Assembly: GCF_900101885.1 (NCBI RefSeq)
Contig: NZ_FNAN01000012.1
Location: 186,001-250,000, forward strand
From: Dyadobacter soli
GTDB taxonomy: Bacteria; Bacteroidota; Bacteroidia; Cytophagales; Spirosomataceae
DNA length: 64,000 nt
Direction of reading: 5' to 3'
Shown: one piece after another, positions 9,307 through 17,427 of the stretch
How positions within the stretch are numbered: the first letter of the stretch is position 1
Layout: each line of letters begins with the position of its first letter
Position numbers and translations under genes: made by a program
The notes under the pieces: generated by a model
Seen by the model: the letters and a program-made list of their open reading frames with translations, nothing else
The model's database searches: none
What the model was told of the DNA's origin: nothing

Positions 9307-10482
9307 ATGAGCTCCGTCAAGCAAATCAAAACCTGGTTCCTGATCCACAAATGGACGAGCCTGATCTGTACGGCCTTCCTGCTGATGCTTTGCATTACGG
9401 GCCTGCCGCTGATCTTCCATGAAGAAATCGAAGAACTCGAAGGGAAGCCGCACCTCGCCAAACAGGTACCGGCCGGCACGCCGCTCGCCGGGCTCGATAA
9501 GCTGGCGGAAACCGCGCAGGCGAAATACCCGAAAAAGGTGATCCGGTATGTGTACTGGGACGAGCACGAGCCAAATACGACCGCATTCAGCCTTTCCGAC
9601 TCGATCGACGCACCGCCGGATAATTTCACGACGGTAATCGTGGACGACCACACCGCGGAACTGCTCGACGAGCCTAATTACCAGGAAGGGTTCATGTATG
9701 TAATGCTGCAATTGCACGTGGACATGTTTATGGGCATCGGCGGAAAGCTGTTCCTGGGGCTCATGGGGTTACTTTTTGTGGCGGCGATCGTGTCGGGCAT
9801 TATGCTATACGGGCCGATCATGAAGCGTTTCGATTTTGGAATGATCCGCACGCAGCGGTCAACGCGCCTTAAATGGCTCGATTTGCATAACCTCCTCGGC
9901 GTGGTCACAATCGTTTGGGGAACTGTGGTAGGGCTAACCGGTGTGATCAATACGGCTTCGGAAATCGTGCTTGGCTTATGGCAAATAGGGCAGCTTTCGG
10001 AAATGACGGCTCCTTATAAAAATGCGCAACCGCTCACCGGAAAGCTTAGCTCGCTCAACCAGGCCGTGGCAATCGCCCGTGATAAGGCGCCGGAAATGGA
10101 ACCGTCCATCATTGCCTACCCGGGCACGCCGTTCACTAGCAAGCACCATTATGCCGTATTCATGAAAGGCAACACACCGCTCACCAAACGGATCATCAAA
10201 CCCGCGCTGATCGACGCCAAAACCGGAACGCTCACCGATATGCGCGATATGCCGTGGTATGTGAACACGCTTTTCGTTTCGCAGCCATTGCATTTCGGTG
10301 ATTATGGCGGGCTGCCGCTCAAAATCATTTGGGCACTCTTCGACATCGCCACGATCGTGATCCTCGGCAGCGGGCTTTACCTGTGGTTTGCCCGAAACAA
10401 GGCCACGAAGGCGCATATCAACCGCCTGAGCAAAAGCGACACGGAAATTCTGACCGTCATTGCCCAAAAGGAAAACGCATAA
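9307..10482 (+). CDS. PepSY-associated TM-helix protein (possible ferric-chelate reductase)
   Basis: A protein of 391 residues with about four membrane spans: one near residues 17-37, one near 142-165, one near 195-225 and one near 340-365, separated by periplasmic PepSY-like segments. His residues near the membrane (HKWTSLICTAFLLMLCITG, QLHVDMFMGIGGKLFLG, LDLHNLLGVVTIVWG) follow the PepSY_TM pattern and may bind heme. A relative, FpvG of Pseudomonas, reduces the ferric siderophore in the inner membrane; the same task is inferred here from the receptor operon context. Confidence 0.82.
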   Translation: MSSVKQIKTWFLIHKWTSLICTAFLLMLCITGLPLIFHEEIEELEGKPHLAKQVPAGTPLAGLDKLAETAQAKYPKKVIRYVYWDEHEPNTTAFSLSDSIDAPPDNFTTVIVDDHTAELLDEPNYQEGFMYVMLQLHVDMFMGIGGKLFLGLMGLLFVAAIVSGIMLYGPIMKRFDFGMIRTQRSTRLKWLDLHNLLGVVTIVWGTVVGLTGVINTASEIVLGLWQIGQLSEMTAPYKNAQPLTGKLSSLNQAVAIARDKAPEMEPSIIAYPGTPFTSKHHYAVFMKGNTPLTKRIIKPALIDAKTGTLTDMRDMPWYVNTLFVSQPLHFGDYGGLPLKIIWALFDIATIVILGSGLYLWFARNKATKAHINRLSKSDTEILTVIAQKENA

Positions 10483-10512
10483 CCGGAACGATCATTCAAA
10501 AATATCCTGACA

Positions 10513-10686
10513 ATGAAAAGCAATTTCTGGAAAGTATGGGGCATGCCCTTTATCATCGGCATCTTGTCCGGTATCGGCCTCATTTCAGCACTCACCGGCG
10601 ACGACCTCTGGGACGCGGTTTCCTGGCTCGCGCTGGGGTTTCCGGTGGTGGTTGGTTTCTGGTTTTTGAGGAAGAGCTGGGCGTAA
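10513..10686 (+). CDS. Small 57-residue membrane protein of the siderophore operon
   Basis: ATG at 10513 to TAA at 10684-10686, 57 residues, starting MKSNFWKVWGMPFIIG. Two hydrophobic segments (roughly residues 10-25 and 38-52) around a short acidic GDDLWDA loop give a helical hairpin. It begins 30 bases after the PepSY gene in the same direction, so it is probably the last gene of the operon and may be a small partner of the PepSY protein. No known family was recognised. Confidence 0.7.
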   Translation: MKSNFWKVWGMPFIIGILSGIGLISALTGDDLWDAVSWLALGFPVVVGFWFLRKSWA

Positions 10687-10698
10687 TGTGAGACGCTG

Positions 10699-10824
10699 GT
10701 GCAAATCTCTTGATTTGCACTGGCTATTTGTAGGCCTCTGGCCGGTCATTACGGCAATGTCGATTTTCCGTTTTGACCGGCCGGAGGCCTGCAAATAGTT
10801 AGCACGAAGGTGGACCTTCGCGCC
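10699..10824. repeat. Three-hairpin intergenic repeat, copy a
   Basis: About 126 bases made of three successive inverted repeats: GTGCAAATC/GATTTGCAC (10699-10720), a long central stem whose arms contain GGCCTCTGGCCGGTC and GACCGGCCGGAGGCC (10724-10798), and a third stem around CGAAGGT/ACCTTCG (10802-10822). The whole is bounded by TGG and CCA. It lies between two convergent operons, so it could serve as a two-way terminator. Copies b and c are at 12343 and 21530. Confidence 0.8.
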
Positions 10825-10858
10825 ATTGCGCACACTTATACATCTGCGCCGTTTGACA

Positions 10859-12328
10859 TTAAATCTTTCTAATAACCCACTTCCAGGTCAAAACCACCCC
10901 GGTAACACTCACCAACGTCCCGCCGATCATCAGCACAATCATTACAATATCCCACAAAGGCCGCTTGTACACCAGGAAGCGAAAATCAAAACTGTGCAAT
11001 CCGTGGTAAAGCCAGCGTTCCAGGCGGCTCAGGTCCTGGTGTTTTAAAACGACTTGTGCCGTTGCAGGGTCGACGTAGTACCACCGCTCATCCTCCGAAG
11101 CCATTTTGACCCGCAATACCGGTAGCCGCTTCTCGTGGTGTTTGGAATAATAGTAATCATCATACTCCGAAAGCACTACCGCCTCCTTCACCGGCACATC
11201 CGGATTCATTTCTTTTAATTTGGAAACAAAAGGCGCAAGGTCCAGTTGCGTAACAGCTTGCGCAACTTCCTGGTCGGCAGCCAGCATATGCGAATGCCGC
11301 TCGTCGGCATACCCGATATAGTAAGGCTTTCCATTCCATTGCACGAGCTGGACTTCCTTTAAACCAGGTTCCGGATTCAGCTTCCGGGCGGCGGCGTCAG
11401 GTGAAACATTAAATTTCCCGACATCCAAAACACCGCCCGTCCATTGTGCCGACTCGTCCGGTTCCAGCCTTGTAAACGGCGCCCAATCCCAGGGCGTCAT
11501 GGAAAGCAATCCGCTGAATACCCAGGTAAAAACGAATATGCCGAATGCAAAACCCGTGTAATGGTGCCAACGGAACCATTTCTTTTTGTAGGGACTGAAT
11601 GCCAGGCCGCGGTTGCGCTTATACCGCACAAAGCCCATCACGATCCCCGCAATGCACATCACACTGCCGATGGTGGACGACCAGACGATGATATCGTTCC
11701 AAAGCGGACGATTACGGAGCAGTACCGTTGGGTAAATCCAATGCGGAATTGGGCCGAGCCACGCCAGGAACCTTTGCTTTGCATTCACCATTTGTACCAC
11801 TTCACCCGTCTGCGCCGCTACGTACACATACGTACGCGCGGGATCGTCAATGTGTATGCGGTACACGGGCGTACTGTACCCCTGCGAGCGCGCTGCGGCC
11901 ATCCACTGGTCGATTTCGGTCAGGAGCTCGGTGCTTTTGATCTTTCCGCCTTTGGTGAATTGAATGGCCAATCGAGCGGCTGATGCGGAATCTGTGCCTT
12001 TGAATAGGGTCCCGTCATCTGCGAAAATGGCCTGGTAGGTGCCCTTAATCGTGGTAATGCGGTAAATGGGGCGGTTCAGGAGCATTCCTAACCGGATGGA
12101 ACGTAAGGTATCCTTGATTCCGGCGCTGTCGAGTGCTTGCGCGATCGTGAGATTTGCATGGCTGAAATCGGGTAACGGAAGACGTTGGAGGCGTTCGTGG
12201 TACCGCATCGTGGGGTATTTGACGTACATCATCGCGAAGCCGGAGAGAAACCAGATAACGAAGAGCAGGCTGAGCGCGAAGCCGAGGTAGCGGTGAATGA
12301 GAAGCGTTAGCTTAATGAGCTTTTTCAT
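10859..12328 (-). CDS. PepSY-domain membrane protein (second PepSY_TM copy)
   Basis: A protein of 489 residues with spans near 12-35, 205-235, 255-285 and 460-485 and two periplasmic PepSY-like modules between them. Conserved membrane-proximal His residues are visible (LIHRYLGFALSLLFVIWFLSG, WFRWHHYTGFAFGIFVFTW, WLYHGLHSFDF). The family includes inner-membrane reductases that help release metal from imported chelates. It lies downstream of the riboswitch-controlled receptor on the same strand, with only repeat copy b between them, so it is probably part of the same transcriptional unit. Its linkage to a cobalamin riboswitch raises cobalt- or corrinoid-related handling as an alternative to iron. 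Confidence 0.82.
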   Translation of the reverse strand: MKKLIKLTLLIHRYLGFALSLLFVIWFLSGFAMMYVKYPTMRYHERLQRLPLPDFSHANLTIAQALDSAGIKDTLRSIRLGMLLNRPIYRITTIKGTYQAIFADDGTLFKGTDSASAARLAIQFTKGGKIKSTELLTEIDQWMAAARSQGYSTPVYRIHIDDPARTYVYVAAQTGEVVQMVNAKQRFLAWLGPIPHWIYPTVLLRNRPLWNDIIVWSSTIGSVMCIAGIVMGFVRYKRNRGLAFSPYKKKWFRWHHYTGFAFGIFVFTWVFSGLLSMTPWDWAPFTRLEPDESAQWTGGVLDVGKFNVSPDAAARKLNPEPGLKEVQLVQWNGKPYYIGYADERHSHMLAADQEVAQAVTQLDLAPFVSKLKEMNPDVPVKEAVVLSEYDDYYYSKHHEKRLPVLRVKMASEDERWYYVDPATAQVVLKHQDLSRLERWLYHGLHSFDFRFLVYKRPLWDIVMIVLMIGGTLVSVTGVVLTWKWVIRKI

Positions 12329-12342
12329 TGTTTGGGGGGATG

Positions 12343-12467
12343 GTGCAAATCTCCTGATTTGTACACACTATTCGCAGGCCTCCGGCCGGTCGATACGGAA
12401 AAGCGACGTTACCATATAGACCGGCCCGAGGCCTGCGAATAGTTAGCACGAAGGAAGACCTTCGTGC
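12343..12467. repeat. Three-hairpin intergenic repeat, copy b
   Basis: Same architecture as copy a: GTGCAAATC/GATTTGTAC (12343-12364), a central stem from CTATTCGCAGG to CCTGCGAATAG (12368-12442), and GCACGAAGG/CCTTCGTGC (12446-12467). It sits between the receptor gene and the downstream PepSY gene, where it could weaken transcription or protect the upstream mRNA. Confidence 0.8.
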
Positions 12468-12472
12468 CATTC

Positions 12473-14644
12473 CTATAAACTATACCTCAAACTAACCAGA
12501 AAATTCCGCGTAGCACCCGGCGAGAACTGGTTCGCGTAAATCGCATTGGCATAGTAGCGCTCGTTGAACAGGTTATTCACATTCAGCCGGACACCTACAC
12601 GCCCGACGCGATAGCCCAAAGCAAGGTCAGCCACGGTGTAAGCCGGCATTACGAATGTGTTGGCGCTGTTGGTAAAGGTCTCGTCCATATAATTCACACC
12701 CGCGCCAATGCTCGCACCTTTCAGCGTACCATTCTGCGCTTCGTAATTCAGCCACACGTTCACCATGTTTTCAGGCGCAAAAGCTACGCGCTTGCCAGCC
12801 ACCGGATTAATTTCCTGTCCATCAAAGGCCAGGTATTCGGCTTTTGAGAAAGTATACCCCGCCGTGACATCCAGCCCAGGCAGCAGATTCCCATTCACCT
12901 CGGCCTCGAATCCTTTCGACTCCGCCGAACCAATGCGCTTGTAGATACCGCCCGGCAATGCTTCGAGCTGGTTGTTTTTGCGCATGTAATAAAATGCCAG
13001 GTTAGCCGTCCATTTCGCACTCATTTCCAGCCTCGAACCCACTTCGCCCTGGTATCCGGTTTCGGGGTCGAAAGTCTCGCCATTCGGCGCAACACGGCGG
13101 GCGGGTTTGAAATAGGTCGAATACGAACCGTAAACCGAGAGCGCTTCCAATGGCTGATACACCAGTCCGGCACGATACGTCAATGCAGACTTCGAGATTT
13201 TAGACTCCGGCCCTTCCTCCGTCACATGACGGTCCGTATCGACCTGATCTGTGAAGTACGTTCCGCGGAAAATATCGTAACGCAAGCCGACCAGACCTTT
13301 CAGTTTTTCACTGATTTTAATCCAGTCCTGCACATAAATACCGTGCACATTCTCCATCGTAGCGCGGTAATAGGTGTCTTTGAAATCGATATAACCCTGA
13401 TTCAGAACGGGATTACGCACGGAGACGGAAGCATTCTTGCCCGGTCCGAAAACGTCGCCGTTGTAAGTTTTGCGATCAAGAATGCTGAGCGAGTAACCGG
13501 CCAGCAGCTTGTGCGAAATGCCTTTTGTATCAAACTCGTAAGTCAGTTCGAGCTGGTTTTGCAATGGCTTGGTGAGGTGGTTGAAATAGAACGGGAACGA
13601 CCTGTTCAGCGAGTCGAGCGTGGCGTTGAACGACAGCTCTTCGGTCGAGAAGTAGTTGATATTGTCGTCATAATACGAAAGCTGGTCCGAAAGCGTCAGG
13701 CCCGAGTTGAAACGGTGCACATATTTGAGCTGATAGTCATAACGCGTATGTTTCAGGAAATCGGCCGGATCGTTGTAGCGGGTATCACGGTCCATTCCGG
13801 GGGCCAGTTTGCTGCCTTCGAGCATTGGCAGGCCGGTATCGGTGTCGTAAATGTCCTTATTCGCGCCGATGGTCAGGTAAAACAGGTCGCGCTCGGTAGG
13901 AGTGTATTCCAATGCGAGGTAACCATTGTTGGTATTCGAGCCCGAATGCCGGTAGCCATCGGTGTCCGACATTCCGAAATCGACGCGGTAATGCAGCTTA
14001 TCGTTGATCGGCCCGCCTGCTCCCGCACGGATGCGGCGCGTATTGAAAGTGCCATAAGCTGCCGAAAAATCGGCCTTGAAATCCGCGGAAGGCCTTTTAC
14101 GGGCAATGTTAATGATCCCTCCCAAAGCCGAATGCCCGAAAAGCACCGACGCCGGACCTTTCAAAACCTCCACGCTTTCGACATTGGCGAGGTTGGTATT
14201 AGGCGCGCTGGTCGAAATGTTATGCCGCTCATCGCGGACCCCGTCGACCATCAATACGAAATTGGAAAAACCACGGATCGTGAAATGCTGAAAGCCGCCG
14301 TACGTATTGTTCGCACGCACGCCGGTCGTGTTTTTCATGGCTTCCTGCAAATCGTCGATCCCGCGCTGCTCGATGGTGCGGGCGGAAACGGCCGAGGTTG
14401 TCAGCGGCATATCGCGCAATGGAACATCGATTTTGTTGATCCCCGAAAATGCGCTGCGATGAGCGCCCGAGACGGTCACTTCCGATAAATGATGCGTTCG
14501 CGCTACTGAATCAGTGGCGCTGGAAGATGCGGTTTGTGCCAATGCACTTGTCAAAGGAGATACCAGTGCCACTGCCAGCAGGGCACACAGAGAAGCCTCC
14601 CCGATTCTGCCATACCGCGGGCAGCGGGTCGTAAAACTGAACAT
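12473..14644 (-). CDS. TonB-dependent siderophore-type receptor under a cobalamin riboswitch
   Basis: A protein of 723 residues with a signal peptide (ALLAVALVSPLTSALAQ), no regulatory-like N-terminal domain, a plug at about residues 55-180 (EAMKNTTGVRANNTYGGF, TIRGFSNFVLMVDGVRDE, VEVLKGPASVLFGHSALGG) and a barrel that ends FLVSLRYSL. The plug motifs are those of FhuE/FecA-like siderophore receptors. The 5' leader contains a clear cobalamin riboswitch, so expression should fall when cobalamin is abundant. A cobalamin, cobalamin-precursor or cobalt-chelate substrate is therefore as likely as an iron siderophore. It is the first gene of a minus-strand unit with a PepSY protein. Confidence 0.88.
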   Translation of the reverse strand: MFSFTTRCPRYGRIGEASLCALLAVALVSPLTSALAQTASSSATDSVARTHHLSEVTVSGAHRSAFSGINKIDVPLRDMPLTTSAVSARTIEQRGIDDLQEAMKNTTGVRANNTYGGFQHFTIRGFSNFVLMVDGVRDERHNISTSAPNTNLANVESVEVLKGPASVLFGHSALGGIINIARKRPSADFKADFSAAYGTFNTRRIRAGAGGPINDKLHYRVDFGMSDTDGYRHSGSNTNNGYLALEYTPTERDLFYLTIGANKDIYDTDTGLPMLEGSKLAPGMDRDTRYNDPADFLKHTRYDYQLKYVHRFNSGLTLSDQLSYYDDNINYFSTEELSFNATLDSLNRSFPFYFNHLTKPLQNQLELTYEFDTKGISHKLLAGYSLSILDRKTYNGDVFGPGKNASVSVRNPVLNQGYIDFKDTYYRATMENVHGIYVQDWIKISEKLKGLVGLRYDIFRGTYFTDQVDTDRHVTEEGPESKISKSALTYRAGLVYQPLEALSVYGSYSTYFKPARRVAPNGETFDPETGYQGEVGSRLEMSAKWTANLAFYYMRKNNQLEALPGGIYKRIGSAESKGFEAEVNGNLLPGLDVTAGYTFSKAEYLAFDGQEINPVAGKRVAFAPENMVNVWLNYEAQNGTLKGASIGAGVNYMDETFTNSANTFVMPAYTVADLALGYRVGRVGVRLNVNNLFNERYYANAIYANQFSPGATRNFLVSLRYSL

Positions 14645-14674
14645 ACTTTTAACCGTTTAAGGTGAGTAGTGATC

Positions 14675-14925
14675 CGGAAAAAGGCAGGTCTCCTGACTTG
14701 TAACATTTATGCCGTCCTTCCCGGGGTAATTTTGAATGATTGAATGATTGAATGATTGAATGACCGAATAGTATTATTCAATCATTCAATCATTCGGTCA
14801 TTCAAAATTGAATCCCAGTGGACATCACCTTGGCATAAACTATCTCGTTACTTACAGTTGCGCGACAGCTCGTGATTTGCACACGATTCCCTATTAATTC
14901 ACTGAATGTGAAACCTTTTCCTGTT
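14675..14925 (-). promoter_or_regulatory. Cobalamin riboswitch
   Basis: On the minus strand the conserved parts appear in order: AATAGGGAATCGTGTGCAAA, CGCGCAACTGTAAGT, GTCCACTGGG, CGGGAAGGACGGCAT and the B12 box AGTCAGGAGACCTGCC (14683-14698). The outer P1 stem can form between GGAAAAGG and CCTTTTTCC, and TTTATGCC pairs with GGCATAAA. The 3' end is about 30 bases from the ATG of the receptor, which fits control of translation or of early termination. The arm between the CCACTGG and GGGAAGG blocks is unusually long and made of octamer repeats. Confidence 0.93.
14730..14807. repeat. Octamer tandem/inverted repeat inside the riboswitch
   Basis: On the plus strand TGAATGAT is repeated about four times (14730-14770), followed after a short spacer by the complementary ATCATTCA repeats (14775-14807). 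The two arms can pair in a long hairpin with more than one register. It occupies the peripheral arm of the cobalamin riboswitch and could have grown by slippage. Confidence 0.85.
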
Positions 14926-14962
14926 GGAAAATAAATTAAAGAACTTGTTTGGGGCGCAAAGT

Positions 14963-14977
14963 TATGATTTAATCATA
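14963..14977. promoter_or_regulatory. Palindromic candidate operator upstream of the ModE-like gene
   Basis: TATGATT-T-AATCATA is a perfect dyad of two 7-base arms, 48 bases before the ModE-like start and just upstream of the riboswitch transcription unit. It could bind a regulator serving either side. It does not match the ModE consensus well. Confidence 0.35.
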
Positions 14978-15024
14978 GTTTGCGGCATTGAATTGAAAAG
15001 ATTAATCACTTAAAAAACTGCCGC

Positions 15025-15369
15025 ATGGAAAGACATGTCGAGATACGGCTCCGGCATTGGGTATTTGTGGACGAGGTCAAATTTTTCGGTCCCGGGCGCT
15101 ATGAACTCCTCGAACGCATTGCCGAAACCGGCTCTATCGCACAGGCCGCCAAGGAGATGGGATTATCCTATAAAAAAGCATGGGCAATGGTGGACGCGCT
15201 CAATACTTTGGGCAAAGGGCCGTATGTGGTCACGCAAAAAGGCGGTACCAAAGGCGGAGGCACTGTGCTCACCGACACCGCCCGCGATGTAATGGCCGCC
15301 TACAAACGCCTCAACGACAAGCTGAACGCCGCACTGGCCGAAGAACCGGAACTTTTATCACTCATCTGA
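15025..15369 (+). CDS. ModE N-terminal-type winged-helix DNA-binding protein
   Basis: A protein of 114 residues matching only the N-terminal DNA-binding part of ModE: VFVDEVKFFGPGRYELLERI, then the helix-turn-helix GSIAQAAKEMGLSYKKAWAM and a wing (TQKGGTKGGGTVLTDTA). ModE proper carries C-terminal molybdate-binding (MOP/TOBE) domains, which are absent, so metal sensing would have to come from elsewhere or from dimers of this short form. The gene is 81 bases upstream of a TonB-receptor operon whose promoter overlaps a near-consensus ModE operator, so it is the obvious regulator of that operon. Confidence 0.88.
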   Translation: MERHVEIRLRHWVFVDEVKFFGPGRYELLERIAETGSIAQAAKEMGLSYKKAWAMVDALNTLGKGPYVVTQKGGTKGGGTVLTDTARDVMAAYKRLNDKLNAALAEEPELLSLI

Positions 15370-15411
15370 CGCGACTCGTCAATTTTTTCCCCTCCATTGC
15401 CAGGGACTCGT

Positions 15412-15443
15412 TATATTTGCGATATATCCATTCATACATATCG
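15412..15443 (+). promoter_or_regulatory. Promoter -7 element overlapped by a ModE-type operator
   Basis: TATATTTG at 15412-15419 is a perfect TAnnTTTG -7 element. Immediately downstream, 15420-15443 reads CGATATATC-N6-TACATATCG, an inverted repeat with the 9-6-9 spacing of the E. coli ModE operator (recalled as CGTTATATT-N6-TACATAACG). The dyad covers the expected transcription start, a position suited to repression. The receptor ATG follows at 15451. Confidence 0.7.
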
Positions 15444-15450
15444 CTTTTTA

Positions 15451-17424
15451 ATGAAAAAATCTCTCCTGGCACTATTTTCTCATCTCGGATTCGCTGCCCT
15501 GGCACAGGAAACGCCCTCATCGACCGACCGCACTTTCCAGCTCGGAGAAGTGAGGGTATCGGGCATCAGCAACCGCGATAGTATTGCCTCCCGCCTCTCC
15601 TACCGGACCATCGAGCAATTCAACCGCAACGACCTTTCCAATGCACTGAATATCCTCCCCGGCGTAAGTATCGCCAACGTGGGGCCGCGGAACGAGTCCG
15701 TCGTGTACGTGCGTGGATTCGACCTGCGCCAGGTGCCTGTGTACATCGACGGCGTGCCCGTGTATGTGCCTTACGATGGCTATGTGGATATGGGCCGCTT
15801 CACGACATTCGACCTCGCCGAAGTGAATGTTTCCAAAGGGTTCGCCTCGATTTTGTACGGCGCCAACACGATGGGTGGGGCCATTAACCTCGTTTCGCGC
15901 AAGCCGGTGAACAAATTCGAGATCAATGGCCGGGCCGGGGTTTTCAGCGGTGATGGTTACCGCTGGAATTTGAACGCGGGTTCCAGAATGGGCAAATTCT
16001 TTTACCAGGTCGGCGCGTCGCAGTTGAAACAGGAGACCTACCCGCTTTCCGACGATTTCAAACCCCGGAAATACCAGCAAACTTCCGACCACGAGAATGC
16101 TTACCGTGACGACCTGAAATTCAGCGTCAAAGCCGGTTTCACCCCGAATGCAACGGACGAATATGTGATCGGTTATATCAACCAGCACGGCGAAAAAGGT
16201 ACGCCTCCTTACGTGGGTGACGATTCCAAAATTACTACCCGCTTCTGGAAATGGCCGAAATGGAACAAGCAGAGCCTGTATTTTATTTCGAATACCGCAG
16301 TTGGGGAGAAAAATAAGGTCAAAACGCGGCTGTACTACGATACTTTCGTGAACTCGCTGTTCAGCTACGACGACACGACCTACACTGCCCAAACCAAAGG
16401 TTACGCATTCCAGAGCTTCTATGACGACTACACGCTGGGCGGCAATGCGGAGTTCGAATCGCGGGCATTGGATAATAATGTTTTCAAATTCAATGTGCAG
16501 TACAAGCGCGACATCCACCGCGAGAACGACAAGGGCGAGCCGGTGCAATCCTACATCGACAATACCATTTCGATCGGAATCGAAAATACCTACCAGATCA
16601 TCCCGTCGCTCGCCGTTGTACCGGGCGTCAGTTTCAATGCACGCAATGCCAGCAAGGCGCAGGAATACAATGCGACCACCAAAGAGCTGAGCGATTTTGC
16701 CGACAGTAAGAACAATGCCGTGAATGCGCAAATCGGCCTTTTCTGGGATATTACCGCCAACCATTCGCTCCGCGGGACCGTTGCGCGCAAGACCCGTTTC
16801 GCGACTATCAAAGACCGCTACTCCTACCGCATGGGCCAGGCCATTCCCAACCCCGACCTGCACGCCGAAGTCGCATTGAACTACGACCTCAGCTATTCCG
16901 GCAAAGTAGCCGAAAAACTCGCATTACAGGCCAGCGTTTTCCAAAGCAATATCGACGACATCATCCAGCAAGTGGATAATGTACAGCCCAATCGCTTCCA
17001 GTTACAGAATGCCGGAAAGGCCCGTTTCTATGGCGCAGAAGCAGGTTTTGATTACCAGATGATCCACGGTCTGAAACTCGGCTCGAACTATTCGTTTATC
17101 AAACGGAAAAACAAAACCAACCCCGCAATCCTTTTCACCAACGTGCCGGAGCATAAGGTATTCGCCTATGCCGACTTCTCTTTCCTGAAAGTGGCCAACC
17201 TGCTTGCCAGCGTGGAGAACAACAGCAGCCGTTACAGCACCAGCTATGGTACAAAAGCAGGGGCATATACGCTCGTGAATGCGAAGGCGTCAGTCAAATT
17301 GTATAAATTCATTTCCGCCGAAGCTGGTATCAACAATATTTTCGACAAGAATTACAGCCTCGTGGAAGGCTTCCCGGAAGCGGGCAGAAATTTCTTTGTG
17401 AACCTGGTTTTCAATTATTTTTAA
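15451..17424 (+). CDS. TonB-dependent receptor of the ModE-linked operon
   Basis: A protein of 657 residues from the ATG at 15451; a TTG 18 codons upstream would run through the operator and precede the signal peptide (KKSLLALFSHLGFAALAQ), so it is rejected. The mature protein starts with a TonB-box-like region (FQLGEVRVSG), then a plug (LNILPGVSIANVGPRNESVV, VNVSKGFASILYGANTMGGA) and a 22-strand-type barrel ending FFVNLVFNYF. There is no regulatory-like N-terminal domain. The ModE-type regulator, the ModE-like operator and the downstream sulfite-oxidase-fold protein suggest that it imports molybdate or tungstate, probably as a chelate; this is inference. The next gene starts 3 bases after the stop. 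Confidence 0.87.
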   Translation: MKKSLLALFSHLGFAALAQETPSSTDRTFQLGEVRVSGISNRDSIASRLSYRTIEQFNRNDLSNALNILPGVSIANVGPRNESVVYVRGFDLRQVPVYIDGVPVYVPYDGYVDMGRFTTFDLAEVNVSKGFASILYGANTMGGAINLVSRKPVNKFEINGRAGVFSGDGYRWNLNAGSRMGKFFYQVGASQLKQETYPLSDDFKPRKYQQTSDHENAYRDDLKFSVKAGFTPNATDEYVIGYINQHGEKGTPPYVGDDSKITTRFWKWPKWNKQSLYFISNTAVGEKNKVKTRLYYDTFVNSLFSYDDTTYTAQTKGYAFQSFYDDYTLGGNAEFESRALDNNVFKFNVQYKRDIHRENDKGEPVQSYIDNTISIGIENTYQIIPSLAVVPGVSFNARNASKAQEYNATTKELSDFADSKNNAVNAQIGLFWDITANHSLRGTVARKTRFATIKDRYSYRMGQAIPNPDLHAEVALNYDLSYSGKVAEKLALQASVFQSNIDDIIQQVDNVQPNRFQLQNAGKARFYGAEAGFDYQMIHGLKLGSNYSFIKRKNKTNPAILFTNVPEHKVFAYADFSFLKVANLLASVENNSSRYSTSYGTKAGAYTLVNAKASVKLYKFISAEAGINNIFDKNYSLVEGFPEAGRNFFVNLVFNYF

Positions 17425-17427
17425 ACA

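Noticed and set aside
13226..14488. A 420-codon plus-strand frame opposite the TonB receptor
   Set aside because: It is the antisense shadow of a clear receptor gene; codon bias of GC-rich coding DNA opens such frames. The same applies to long frames opposite the 15.5-16.9, 22.2-23.4, 32.3-33.6, 42.0-43.3 and 49.1-50.3 kb genes.
14730..14807. The octamer repeats as a CRISPR array
   Set aside because: Units are 8 bases without spacers and form a hairpin; they are part of the riboswitch arm.
15397..15450. TTG start giving an 18-residue longer TonB receptor
   Set aside because: The extension has no signal-peptide character and would place the ModE-type operator and promoter inside the gene.
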